Below the pieces are notes generated by a model that saw only the letters and a list, made by a program, of their open reading frames with translations, was not told the DNA's origin and ran no database searches. From contig JADYXR010000122.1 in assembly GCA_021772095.1 (NCBI GenBank), forward strand, positions 1-64,000: a DNA stretch of 64,000 nt. Direction: 5' to 3'. A program made the position numbers and the translations under genes. The first letter of the stretch is position 1. Each line of letters opens with the position of its first letter. The stretch comes from Candidatus Obscuribacter sp. (lineage in GTDB: Bacteria; Cyanobacteriota; Vampirovibrionia; Obscuribacterales; Obscuribacteraceae). This document shows, piece after piece, positions 26,835 through 35,776 of this stretch.

Positions 26835-28235
26835 CTACAGCTCTTTTGGCTCGTGTTGTAGTCGCTCTTCTTCAAGAAGCGATGACAACTTATCTCTGGC
26901 CTCATCTACTTTGACTACTTGCCCGAGGCGTTCTCTTATGCGGAGAGACCACGAGTAGTACAACTCGGCTTGTTGGAAATTGCCGGATGCCTCCGACATT
27001 TGGCCAAGGAAGTTGATCAGGTGATCGGTTTCTTGATCGGCGTTGCTCAGCAGATCTTCGCGGTTGCGAATGGCCTGGAGCATGAGAGATTCGCTGCTGC
27101 GGTAGTCTTCTTTGATGTAATGCAATTCAGCCAGTGTGGACAGTTGTGAGACGGCCTCTTTGCTGTCTCGTCCATATTGAGCGATGGCAACGGCGAGTGC
27201 TGCTTTGCAGACAGCAAGCGCTTCTCCAATCTTGTTGGCGTTGAACAATCGTTCGGTTTCGTAGCTCAGAATTTCTAGAGCAAGAGAAGTTTTGTCCTCA
27301 TCGGCGGTGGCAGGTTTTGTTTCAACTCCGGCAACTGCAATTGGATGTCTGCTCAAACATTTTCTGAGAATGGTGCTCGAGATGCCGGGGTCAAGCCACT
27401 TACCGCCGTCGGCTACGGTGACGATTGCTTGCGCAAGTTCCGAAAGCGCGCTCGTTTTCAAATAGTATCCATCAGCGCCTGCTTCGAACGCGTTGTTGAT
27501 ATCTTCAGCGCGATCGCGAGCCGTGACCATGATGATACGCGTGTCGGGAAGCGCTTCTTTGATCATTCTGGTAGCGGCGACACCATCAATTACAGGCATG
27601 CCGATATCCATCAGCACCACTTTTGGTTGGTGCTTTAAAACACTCGATACTGTCGTTTTGCCGTCTGCGACATCGGCTACGACGAGAATGCGATGGTGCG
27701 AATTGAGACTTCTCTTGATAAGCGATCTGACGAATTCATTGTCCTCTGCTATCAACAATGTGATCAAACCACTCTCCTCCTTGTCTGCTCTATCGAAATC
27801 AAATTCTGGTCTAGTATCCGTTTTTCCAAAGTTGGAACCAAATTCAAGTTTCAATCGCTCGATGGTGTTGGCGGCGCGCACCGACACATAAGGATTCTCA
27901 TCGTCGAGCAGTAAAAACAGAATGTGCGCAGGTGTGTTGTGATTTTCAGCGAGCGCAAAACGGACGTCGTCGCTGGAATCTTGAACCAAAGCGTCTAAGA
28001 TGGCGCTGGTGACCGAAGGATTATCGATCACACCGATTCTCACGTCTACGTTTTCGTGAAAGGCAAGCGACTTTATGGTGTCGTTGGGAGTGCTGATGTT
28101 AGCCGCAACGCTCGCGAGCAAGATCGGGCATTTAGCGGTAGCGGCAAGGCTTTTGAGCTGAGGACCCGGTGTCTCCGGATCGTTAGCCTGGAAGTATTGC
28201 AGTCTAGGGCCTGATGAAGAAGGTCCCGGAATCAT
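26835..28235 (-). CDS. Response regulator with repeat N-terminus, REC domain and TPR-like tail
   Basis: The start at 28235 (Met35 of the longest frame) is chosen because AGGAGGAA lies just before it. The N-terminal ~140 residues look like HEAT/leucine-rich-variant helical repeats ('NPSVTSAILDALVQD', 'VRFALAENHNTPAHILFLLL'). The REC domain follows, with the acidic pair in LLIAEDN, the phospho-acceptor Asp in VLMDIGMPVIDG, Thr in IIMVTARD and Lys in YYLKTS. After the NarL-type 'GGKWLDPGISSTIL' linker, the usual DNA-binding helix-turn-helix is absent; the last ~130 residues are TPR-like instead. It is therefore probably an output by protein contact, not transcription. A lone HPt protein lies upstream on the same strand. 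Confidence 0.88.
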   Translation of the reverse strand: MIPGPSSSGPRLQYFQANDPETPGPQLKSLAATAKCPILLASVAANISTPNDTIKSLAFHENVDVRIGVIDNPSVTSAILDALVQDSSDDVRFALAENHNTPAHILFLLLDDENPYVSVRAANTIERLKLEFGSNFGKTDTRPEFDFDRADKEESGLITLLIAEDNEFVRSLIKRSLNSHHRILVVADVADGKTTVSSVLKHQPKVVLMDIGMPVIDGVAATRMIKEALPDTRIIMVTARDRAEDINNAFEAGADGYYLKTSALSELAQAIVTVADGGKWLDPGISSTILRKCLSRHPIAVAGVETKPATADEDKTSLALEILSYETERLFNANKIGEALAVCKAALAVAIAQYGRDSKEAVSQLSTLAELHYIKEDYRSSESLMLQAIRNREDLLSNADQETDHLINFLGQMSEASGNFQQAELYYSWSLRIRERLGQVVKVDEARDKLSSLLEEERLQHEPKEL

Positions 28236-28654
28236 AAGGATTCCTCCTGAAGCGGTTATGTGTAGACCAGAAATTGAACAGAAAGTTCCATGTGATCTAC
28301 AGGTTTTATGCGGAAAAACTAATTGTGCGACGCACATTCCCCAATTTTATTATTCCAAGCGCACCCAGGCGCTTGATACAGGAAAACATATGTTCTCTTA
28401 TAGGGTAATTCAGATTAGTGTCGATTGTATAGTCAGTTGTAGAGCCAGTTTTGAAGCACTCGTAAGAGAGCATTAAAACTTACCTTGGCGAAACTTTTGT
28501 GATTGTAGGCTGAATTAAACGTGGTATCACTTGACCTTCGCGCTTTTGAAAGTTTTGCGCAAGTGCTGAAACGCCCGGCAGGAAAGCGATTCCGACACAG
28601 GTATCGCTGGGATTTATTGTATAAGGATGGTCAGTTTTTGTAGCTCGGATGCTA
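28236..28654. promoter_or_regulatory. Gap with a cluster of dyads upstream of the response regulator
   Basis: The 419 bp gap has no convincing gene. Within 75 bases it holds three dyads: TGTGCG-A-CGCACA (28324-28336), AAGCGC-ACCCAG-GCGCTT (28357-28374), and a 16-base palindrome centred on AACATATGTT (28382-28397, one mismatch). They lie 90-160 bp upstream of the regulator start. Operators or a structured leader are possible. Confidence 0.45.
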
Positions 28655-28999
28655 TCAGTTCGGTTCGCTCAAATAACCGGATAGCGTGGCGAAAGCTTTT
28701 TTCAGCCTCTCCATCGATTCAGCCATTAGCTGCCAATCCGGCGTTTCGCTTTTAGCCAGGCGCTCCAGTTCGTGCGCATGCGTCGACAATTCCAGCGCAT
28801 AGATGCTCGCGCCCATACCTTTTATTTGATGAGCGACATCGATTACGACTTCGGCATCGTGTTGTTCGAAACCAGTGTTCATGCGGTTGAACAATAAGGC
28901 GCTATGTTCGATGAAGGTACTAATGATATCTGTTCGACCATCTTTTCCAAATGTGGTGTCAAGCATCTGCAGATCGATCGGTGCGTCATCAATTGACAT
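28655..28999 (-). CDS. Stand-alone HPt phosphotransfer protein
   Basis: A 114-residue all-helical protein with the HPt signature 'AHQIKGMGASIYA' (residues ~56-68), in which the His is the phosphate carrier. The preceding 'FIEHSALLFNRM' and following 'LSTHAHELERLAKS' helices match the family four-helix bundle. HPt proteins relay phosphate between hybrid kinases and response regulators. The REC-TPR protein encoded just downstream on the same strand is the obvious partner, but no hybrid histidine kinase is in the window. Confidence 0.88.
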   Translation of the reverse strand: MSIDDAPIDLQMLDTTFGKDGRTDIISTFIEHSALLFNRMNTGFEQHDAEVVIDVAHQIKGMGASIYALELSTHAHELERLAKSETPDWQLMAESMERLKKAFATLSGYLSEPN

Positions 29000-29176
29000 G
29001 GTAATTTTCTGTTCCCCGGAACTCAGTCCACCACGTAGTTTGCGGCTTTCTTGATGTGCTCTTTTGTAAACCTGATCATTTTACGGTAATTCACTCCAAG
29101 CGATTGGAAAAACGTTTTATAATATCGCAGTAAGAAAGCCGTCACTTCGGCTGCGGTAACTTTTCAACGTGAGTTT

Positions 29177-29749
29177 ATGGACAGTCGCGTAATCAAACCC
29201 TGGATGAATATAACGTCCGAACAAATCGCGGACTGTAGAGTTTTCACAGTACATAAGAAATTGTCTCGCCGCGAAACCGCGGGCGCTGATCGGACACACG
29301 ATTTCTACGTGTTCGATTCGGGTGACTGGGTCAACATAATTCCGCTGACGGAAAATCGTGAAGTGCTGATGATCGAACAGTATCGTCATGGCACTGAAGG
29401 TTTTACTCTCGAAATTCCGGGTGGCAGTGTGGATCTTGATGATCCATCGCCGGTCTACGCTGCAGAACGAGAACTGCTGGAAGAAACAGGATATATTGCT
29501 CAAAAGTGGATACCACTGGGACAAAGTCATCCGAATCCGGCTATTCAAGGCAATCTTTGCCACACGTTTCTTGCGTTGAATGTTCGGCAGATTGAGATTC
29601 CGGAATTTGCAGGAACCGAAGATATTGCTGTTCGTCTTTTGCCGCTCGATGATGTTCCTGATTTGATAAGAAGTGGAGTGATCACTCACGCACTGGTGAT
29701 GGTGGCATTCTATTGGTTGTCGCTTAACGAAGACGTAATTCGGCTGTAG
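29177..29749 (+). CDS. Nudix hydrolase, ADP-ribose pyrophosphatase-like
   Basis: 190 residues, the usual length. The Nudix box 'IPGGSVDLDDPSPVYAAERE' followed by LLEETGY contains the RELLEETGY metal-binding helix intact. The Glu seven residues before it is replaced by Asp, with a one-residue insertion. The strand 'VLMIEQYRHG' before the box is the pattern of the ADP-ribose/sugar-nucleotide subgroup. Family members hydrolyse ADP-ribose and similar nucleoside diphosphates. It starts with ATG and converges on the M23 peptidase; the gap contains copy B of the dispersed element. Confidence 0.88.
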   Translation: MDSRVIKPWMNITSEQIADCRVFTVHKKLSRRETAGADRTHDFYVFDSGDWVNIIPLTENREVLMIEQYRHGTEGFTLEIPGGSVDLDDPSPVYAAERELLEETGYIAQKWIPLGQSHPNPAIQGNLCHTFLALNVRQIEIPEFAGTEDIAVRLLPLDDVPDLIRSGVITHALVMVAFYWLSLNEDVIRL

Positions 29750-29774
29750 TTCGCGCTGCCCTGATGTGACCCAA

Positions 29775-29901
29775 TTTTAAAAAAATCGATCAGCGCCATT
29801 CTGTTGCTTTTTCTTTTTTCTATTTTGGGACGCCGAAAGAAATCTCTAGTATTAGTTAACGTCAAAAATCCGATGCGGCAAGCAAGTTGGTTTTTGATTG
29901 C
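29775..29901 (-). repeat. Dispersed intergenic element, copy B
   Basis: The core 29775-29863, read on the minus strand, matches 20747-20836 at about 92% with one single-base gap. Lower similarity continues to about 29901 (AACTTGCT, TCGG, TTGACG in register). As in copy A it lies between two convergent genes, here the Nudix hydrolase and the M23 peptidase. The central CGGCGT can still pair with GCGCTG through a wobble, so the possible terminator-like stem is kept despite the substitution. Confidence 0.8.
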
Positions 29902-30025
29902 GGGTCGATCGTGACGAGCCGACTTGATCGTTCGGCCGGATCATTTAAACCGGCTGTCCGAGGGCGACTTCAGGGACGCACTTCCAGACCAAAACGTCAT
30001 GCAATGCCGTGTTGCCCGTCAGTTT

Positions 30026-31291
30026 TTAGTTTACGTAGTTAAGCGGATTGTTCGGTTTGCCTTCGACGCGAACTTCGAAGTGCAAGTGCGGACCAGTCGC
30101 GAAGCCTGTTGCGCCTTCGTATCCGACGATGTCACCCTTAGCGAGGTTGTCGCCTTTATTGACCGCGAATGTCGAAAGGTGAGCATAAAGAGTAGAGATA
30201 TTTCGTCCGTGACTGACAATTACGACCTTGCCATATCCGCCCATCCAGCCGGTGAATAGCACGTGTCCGCTATCCGATGCGCGAATTGGTGAACGTCTTG
30301 GACCAGCCAGATCGATTCCGGTGTGGAATTTTCTACGTTTGAAAATTGGGTGAGTACGCCAGCCGAATGGTGAAGTGACCTTGGCGCGAAGTGGCATGGC
30401 CATTGTGCCGGTGCCCTTTTGCATTGGTTTGCCACTGCTGTTGACGCTGGAAGTTTCCATCGTCAAAATTTGTTTCTCGAGAGCCTTTGATTGAACAGCA
30501 AGATCACGTTCCGCTTGTTCGAAAAATGCGCGTTGCGTCTTCAGGTTCTCTGCGACTTGTTCTTGCGAGACTCGCAATCTTGTAATTTCCATCGTCTTTT
30601 TAACGATGTCGGAAACGAAATCGCCCAGTTTATTCTTCTCTTGATCGAGTCTATTCTTATTGTCTTGCAAAGCTTGTTTCTTCGCGCGCAACTGATCGAT
30701 CAGACCGCGGTCCAGAGAGGCGATGCGCTCTTGAAAGTAAACGCGGTCAATCAAAGTCTCCAACGAGTCGACTTGAAATGCCATTTCAAGGAAGCTCAGT
30801 CGATGTCCTTCGTAGATTTCACGTAAGCGACCACCGGCAAGACCTTCGTGCTTCTGCTCAGCAGTCTGAGTTTGATTGATTACGGTTTCAGTATTATGAA
30901 TGTTAGAAACTGTAGTCTGCAGCTGCTTTTTGCTGTGGTTAAGCGTGCCTTGAGTAGCGTGCAGCTTGTGCGTGATTTCGCTCAGTTTCACATATGCCAG
31001 TTTTTCTTTCTGTCTGGCACCGGCAATGCGGGCGTGAATCTCTTTTCGTTTTTTATCGATTGCTGAGATCTCATCCTGCACATCTTTCTTGGATGAATAC
31101 GACGAGGAGGAAGATCCTTTCTTCGAAGGACCGGAAGTCCACAGTCTGGTGTGCACCTGGTTTTTGCCGTCACCTTTTTTGATGACGGTTTTACCGGCAG
31201 CGGTTGCCATTGCGACACTGTTGCTCATCACGGGGATGAAGATAACTGTGGCAACCACAACTTTGATGACTTTGTTGTGCAGGTCAAACAT
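30026..31291 (-). CDS. M23 murein peptidase with coiled coil (EnvC/NlpD-like)
   Basis: The start is uncertain: TTG 31348, ATG 31315 and ATG 31291 are in frame. The last gives the neatest signal peptide (KVIKVVVATVIFIPVM). A Ser-rich linker leads to a long coiled coil (about residues 65-290 of the longest form) of the kind found in EnvC-type activators. The C-terminal domain is a LytM/M23 metallopeptidase with the zinc ligands in 'HTGIDLAG' and 'GPHLHFEV', and the conserved 'YAHLS' and 'GWRTHPIF' blocks. Both metal motifs are complete, so it should be an active endopeptidase in the periplasm or at the division site. It is single on its strand. Confidence 0.92.
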   Translation of the reverse strand: MFDLHNKVIKVVVATVIFIPVMSNSVAMATAAGKTVIKKGDGKNQVHTRLWTSGPSKKGSSSSSYSSKKDVQDEISAIDKKRKEIHARIAGARQKEKLAYVKLSEITHKLHATQGTLNHSKKQLQTTVSNIHNTETVINQTQTAEQKHEGLAGGRLREIYEGHRLSFLEMAFQVDSLETLIDRVYFQERIASLDRGLIDQLRAKKQALQDNKNRLDQEKNKLGDFVSDIVKKTMEITRLRVSQEQVAENLKTQRAFFEQAERDLAVQSKALEKQILTMETSSVNSSGKPMQKGTGTMAMPLRAKVTSPFGWRTHPIFKRRKFHTGIDLAGPRRSPIRASDSGHVLFTGWMGGYGKVVIVSHGRNISTLYAHLSTFAVNKGDNLAKGDIVGYEGATGFATGPHLHFEVRVEGKPNNPLNYVN

Positions 31292-31348
31292 GGCTGATTG
31301 AATTGCGGATTCCATTAGGAAATGAACGAAGATTCGAGGTAAGACCAA

Positions 31349-31709
31349 TATCGTTAGAATGCTTCGCTATAAGAGCGAATGTCATGACCTCGACAGGTCC
31401 GTCAGTTTACCATTAGACTCCAGTTCAGTTTCTGAATCCTTCTTTACTACCAGTGTTGTAATTAGTTTCTATGAGCGGCGTCTAAACTGGATTTGCTGAC
31501 CGGGTGACTCTTTGCGGTCCCAATTGACTCACAGTTATATAAAGCTTCAATACGCTTAAGCGCTACTGTTCTTCAAATACTTTAAATAATAGATGATAAA
31601 CTTAAGGCTTGTTTATCGAAGATGAGCTAAGTTAAGTCTCGCTCATCTGCGAGTCATGATAGGGCTCGGCGCTTGCTGCGGCTGAGCTTCCACACTAAAT
31701 CAGGTGGCG
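31349..31709. promoter_or_regulatory. Divergent gap, M23 peptidase / aldehyde dehydrogenase
   Basis: No gene is visible in this gap. It holds a perfect palindrome CGCTTAAGCG (31553-31562). It also holds a leader hairpin with 8-base arms AGATGAGC (31620-31627) and GCTCATCT (31641-31648), about 60 bases before the dehydrogenase start. The ribosome site AGGTGG is at 31702-31707. Confidence 0.45.
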
Positions 31710-33152
31710 ATGATGTTGAAAGAAATTGTGAAATATTCGTTGGATATCAAAGGAAGCGCAGAGCCTACCTTTGTAGAAGTGAAAAGTCCGTTCGATGGCG
31801 AGATTGTCGCTGCAGTTGCACAAGCTGATGAGCAAACAATCGACCTTGCCATTGCGCAGGCGAAGAAAACTTTCGAAGAAGAAATGAGTGTGATGCCGGC
31901 ATGGAGACGCAGTGAGATTCTCACTGAAGCTTCCCGGTTGATTCAAGAGAGCGTCGAAGAGATCGCTCAAATCATCGCCCGCGAAGGTGGAAAGCCGCTG
32001 AAAGATGCGCGCCTCGAAGTCAACCGCGCTTCCATAACATTTGCAATCGCCGCACGCGAAGCATTGCACCTTGACGGCGAACAGCTGCCAATGGATGTTT
32101 CGGCTGGTAATGATAAACGAATCGGAATCATTATAAGAGAACCAATCGGAGTCGTCGGCGCAGTGACACCATTCAACTTCCCGTTGAATCTGGTGGCGCA
32201 TAAGGTGGCACCAGCGCTTGCAGCCGGTAACACCGTGGTTTTGAAACCTTCGTCGCAGACCCCGGTCGCGGCATTCAAACTGAAAGAAATTTTGAAGAGA
32301 GCCGGTCTGCCGGACGGCGCACTGATTGTGGTGCCATGCCGTGGTGCTAAAGGCAACGCCTTGATTAGAGATCCGCGTCTCGCCTGCCTTACCTTCACCG
32401 GAAGCCCGGAAGTGGGCTGGAGATTACGCGGTGAAGTCAGCCCTGGCACCAGAGTAATTTTGGAACTTGGTGGCAATGCCGGTATCGTCGTTCATGATGA
32501 CGCCGATCTGGAAGCCGCTTCGCAAGCCGCTTGCCGCGGTGGTTACGCACACGCTGGTCAGGTCTGTATTTCGGTTCAAAGAGTGTACGTTCAAGAAAAA
32601 GTCTACGACAAATTCTTGAAACTCTTTACAGATAAAGTAAAGGCATTGAAAGTCGGTAATCCACTAGATGAACAAACCGATGTCGGTCCACTGATCGACG
32701 AAGGCTCTACCAAGCAAACGCTCGAGTGGGTTGATTCCGCTGTTAAAGCCGGAGCCAAAGTTGTGTCCGGTGGAAAAGCTCTGGCCAACAACTGCCTGGA
32801 GCCAGTCATTCTGGTTGATACCACTCCTGATATGAAAGTGGTTTGCCAGGAAGTATTCGGACCAGTCGTTTCGGTCATGAAGTATGACACCATCGACAAT
32901 GCCATCAAAGAAATGAACAGCGGTCGCTTCGGCCTGCAAGCCGGAGTATTCACGCAAGACATCAACGTTGCCTTCAAGGCCGCTAGAAAGATCGATGTCG
33001 GCGGTGTCATGGTAAATGATGCTCCGATGTTCCGTGCCGATCACATGCCTTACGGCGGAAGAAAGGAATCGGGACTCGGTCTTGAAGGTGTTAAATATGC
33101 CCTTCAAGAGATGACTCAACCGAAGTTCATTTGCCTGAATCTCAAAGACTAG
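31710..33152 (+). CDS. Aldehyde dehydrogenase (NAD(P)-dependent)
   Basis: A full-length ALDH of ~480 residues. GTG 31704 is part of the AGGTGG ribosome site, so ATG 31710 or 31713 is the likely start. Visible landmarks are 'PFNFPLNLVAHKVAPALAAG' with the NAD-binding Asn, 'KPSSQTP', 'FTGSPEVGW', the general base Glu in 'LELGGNAG' and the catalytic Cys in 'HAGQVCISVQRV'. 'EVFGPVVSV' and 'PYGGRKESGLG' are near the end. It oxidises an aldehyde to the acid or, in the CoA-acylating branch, to acyl-CoA; the substrate cannot be read from these motifs. It is followed on the same strand by nanE. Confidence 0.93.
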   Translation: MMLKEIVKYSLDIKGSAEPTFVEVKSPFDGEIVAAVAQADEQTIDLAIAQAKKTFEEEMSVMPAWRRSEILTEASRLIQESVEEIAQIIAREGGKPLKDARLEVNRASITFAIAAREALHLDGEQLPMDVSAGNDKRIGIIIREPIGVVGAVTPFNFPLNLVAHKVAPALAAGNTVVLKPSSQTPVAAFKLKEILKRAGLPDGALIVVPCRGAKGNALIRDPRLACLTFTGSPEVGWRLRGEVSPGTRVILELGGNAGIVVHDDADLEAASQAACRGGYAHAGQVCISVQRVYVQEKVYDKFLKLFTDKVKALKVGNPLDEQTDVGPLIDEGSTKQTLEWVDSAVKAGAKVVSGGKALANNCLEPVILVDTTPDMKVVCQEVFGPVVSVMKYDTIDNAIKEMNSGRFGLQAGVFTQDINVAFKAARKIDVGGVMVNDAPMFRADHMPYGGRKESGLGLEGVKYALQEMTQPKFICLNLKD

Positions 33153-33237
33153 TTGTCTTCTGAATCGCGCTTCAATTCGAGCAATCGGAAAGTTGCGCTA
33201 AGGTCTGAGAGATTGGAAACACATAGATCGGTAGTTC

Positions 33238-34005
33238 ATGACGTCTAAATTCGATTCGATTAATAAGCTCGAGGGTGTATTGATTGTTTCGTGTCAGGCT
33301 GATGTTGGCGAACCGCTCTGCAAGCCGGAAATCATAGCCGCCCTGTCGCTTTCTGTTTTAAGCGGCGGGGCGTCTGCTCTTCGCTTGGAAGGTGTCGAGA
33401 ATGTTGCCGCGGTGCGTGCCGTGACCGACGTGCCGATCATTGGGCTGACTAAAATTCATGGTATTACATACGATGAACGGATGAATAGCGCATTTATCAC
33501 TTCTACCTTTGAAGAAGCGAAAGCCTTGAGTGATGCGGGTGCAGACATCATCGCGATGGACGCAACCGGTCGTCCGCGCAAAGATGGTTTATCCGTTGAA
33601 GAAACGATCACTCGAATTCATAACGAATTGGGCAAGCCAGTGATGGCGGATCTCGCCACTATTGAAGAAGCCAGCGCCGCTTCAGCTGCAGGTGCCGACA
33701 TTATATCGACGACCCTGTTTGGTTATACCGCCGAAACTTTAGCAGGCGATGAAGTCGGACCGGGCTTCGATTTGCTGGAAGCTATGCTGAAGATCACAGA
33801 TGCTCCAGTGATCATGGAAGGGCGAGTTTGGCATCCTGAAGAAGTGACGAGGGCGTTCAAATTAGGTGCTTATGCCGTTGTGGTTGGATCGGCGATCACG
33901 CGTCCTCACCACATCACGAAGCGCTTCGTTCGCGCTGTTCCAAGTGATCATGCGTCGGCGCAAACGAGTCGAAGCACTGACAAATCAAGCCGTGATTCGA
34001 AATGA
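33238..34005 (+). CDS. nanE: N-acetylmannosamine-6-phosphate 2-epimerase
   Basis: A TIM-barrel protein of the NanE family: 'VSCQADVGEPLCKPEIIAAL' at the start, 'GASALRLEG', 'IIGLTKIHG' with the catalytic Lys, 'IIAMDATGRPRKDG', 'MADLATIEEA' and 'ADIISTTLFGYT'. It interconverts ManNAc-6-P and GlcNAc-6-P in sialic acid or amino-sugar use. No nanA, nanK or transporter is nearby, so it may serve amino-sugar recycling or synthesis instead. Its stop overlaps the ATG of the rhomboid gene (ATGA), indicating translational coupling. The last 25 residues are polar and lie beyond the barrel. Confidence 0.93.
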   Translation: MTSKFDSINKLEGVLIVSCQADVGEPLCKPEIIAALSLSVLSGGASALRLEGVENVAAVRAVTDVPIIGLTKIHGITYDERMNSAFITSTFEEAKALSDAGADIIAMDATGRPRKDGLSVEETITRIHNELGKPVMADLATIEEASAASAAGADIISTTLFGYTAETLAGDEVGPGFDLLEAMLKITDAPVIMEGRVWHPEEVTRAFKLGAYAVVVGSAITRPHHITKRFVRAVPSDHASAQTSRSTDKSSRDSK

Positions 34006-35672
34006 ATTCTCAATTCCCGATGTGGCTCTATCCGATACTGCTACTATCCGCGGTATCACTGCTTTTTCGTTTGAGATTGCCATGGCAATGGTCGTGGCCA
34101 TTTGTTGTTCAGTGTATTCCTTTGATTCTATGCGGTGTGCTTGGGCTAACCATCGGTCCTGACTGGATGTACGCAATCATCGGCTGGGCATTGATTTTTC
34201 TTTTCTACGCGCCGCCTAAATTGTTTTACTCGGACTTGCAAAAATATCTGACCGCCCTTGATGCCACCAATTTGCGAAGAGCCGGTCGACGCATCTCGCT
34301 TTTATTTTGGGGTCTGTCCGGAGAATTCTGGAGAGACATGAGTGAAGTCCTCGCTTTATTTGTAGAACGCAAACCCGATGAAGCCGATAAGCTGCTCACG
34401 AAATGGCAGGGCCGAAGCGGCTTGCCAAAAAGTGTTGCTACAATTCCAGGAAGCTATCGTTTAATCGGTAATGGTGTCATGTGGTACTGGGATGACATAA
34501 TTGCCGACTTCGAGCGTTTGAGTGCAGAAGGCAAAGTTTCAGCAGCAATGCAATTTTCGGCGGCGCGCGCATTTGCCGAAAAGGGACAATTTAACGAGGC
34601 GGTGCAATGTCTGAAGTCGGCAGGTATCGCTGAATCAAACCTTCCCCTCCACACGCTTGCGCTGACAATGCTGCCGTTTTTCGGCTTGATTGGTGGCACT
34701 TCACAAACCAACGCGCTGCTCAGCATACTTGTAAAACGTAAAACTGAATTTCCTGAATATTCGCGACTTTATTGGTCCGGTCGTTGCCATTGGGCCAATG
34801 GTGAGTTCGAGGCTGCCCAAGCCGATCTCGAGAAAGCTCGCGGAATTTCAATGTCTGAATTATTTCGCGCTCGCATCGACAGTCAATTAGAAAAAGTTCG
34901 CGAGCGTCAGCAGTCTACAGCGGCGCTTCTTTCTCCCGAGGAAAAGGCGACTCTCATAGCAGATGTCTGGCAGCTGTTTTCCAGAGCCGCGTTTGTACAG
35001 GAAATCATAGCGCCGCGAAGAAAATCTGTCGCGGTGATTGTAATCATCGGTGTGTTGTTCGCGATTTATTGCTGCACTGATCTATTGAGTCTGGCTGAAC
35101 TTTTCGGAAACCAGAGCGAGTTTTATGTTGTTGCATTAGCGCTCAAGAACTACATCTTCAATACGTTTGCGTTGGTTCCTGAGCTGGCGTTGAAAGGAGA
35201 ATACTGGCGATTTTTCACCTATCTCTTTTTGCACGCGCACTTCACTCACTTCGCTTTAAACGTGGTCGGACTTTATTGGTTTGGTCGAGTGGCGGAAAAT
35301 ATTTTTGGTACCAGTCGATTCCTCGCCATTTATATTGTCGGCGGCTTGCTAAGTGGTATTGCACACTCGCTTGTGTGTCCCGATCAACCCGCCGTCGGAG
35401 CTTCGGGTGCCGTGATGGCAATGTTCGGAGCAGTCGCTGCAGGCATCTATCGTTTAAAAGACCGAATGCCGGAATCAACCTGGCGCCTGGAACTTTCATG
35501 GCTTGGTGGCATGGCCGCAGCGCAATTGGTGCTCGATCAATTCGTTCCGAAAGTCGCCGCCTTTGCGCACCTTGGTGGCATGATCAGCGGTTTGGCAATC
35601 GGCATGATCCTCTCCATTCGTTCGGCTGCTCCTGACGAAGTCGATGGCACTCAAAGATTCATCGGCGGTTAG
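34002..35672 (+). CDS. Rhomboid intramembrane serine protease with TPR-like cytosolic domain
   Basis: The ATG overlaps the nanE stop. Two or three membrane helices at residues 6-75 are followed by a ~250-residue soluble helical region with TPR-like pairs ('AARAFAEKGQFNEAVQCLK', 'WANGEFEAAQADLEKA'). The C-terminal rhomboid domain (about 350-540) has H411-x4-H416-x3-N420, the catalytic Ser468 in GASG and His523 in FAHLGG, all intact. Rhomboids cleave membrane proteins within the bilayer. The internal repeat domain could recruit substrate or partners; that is inference. Confidence 0.92.
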   Translation: MNSQFPMWLYPILLLSAVSLLFRLRLPWQWSWPFVVQCIPLILCGVLGLTIGPDWMYAIIGWALIFLFYAPPKLFYSDLQKYLTALDATNLRRAGRRISLLFWGLSGEFWRDMSEVLALFVERKPDEADKLLTKWQGRSGLPKSVATIPGSYRLIGNGVMWYWDDIIADFERLSAEGKVSAAMQFSAARAFAEKGQFNEAVQCLKSAGIAESNLPLHTLALTMLPFFGLIGGTSQTNALLSILVKRKTEFPEYSRLYWSGRCHWANGEFEAAQADLEKARGISMSELFRARIDSQLEKVRERQQSTAALLSPEEKATLIADVWQLFSRAAFVQEIIAPRRKSVAVIVIIGVLFAIYCCTDLLSLAELFGNQSEFYVVALALKNYIFNTFALVPELALKGEYWRFFTYLFLHAHFTHFALNVVGLYWFGRVAENIFGTSRFLAIYIVGGLLSGIAHSLVCPDQPAVGASGAVMAMFGAVAAGIYRLKDRMPESTWRLELSWLGGMAAAQLVLDQFVPKVAAFAHLGGMISGLAIGMILSIRSAAPDEVDGTQRFIGG

Positions 35673-35776
35673 TGCGATTGAAAGCGCGATTGAAAAACGG
35701 ATAGTGGCAACTCTCCAGGATATTTATCGCGACGGATGGTACATTAGTAAACGTCTGGTTCATTGGAAATGTCGGC

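Noticed and set aside
28258..28476. 72-codon plus-strand frame in the gap upstream of the REC-TPR gene
   Set aside because: No ribosome site, odd composition, and it overlaps the dyad-rich regulatory region.
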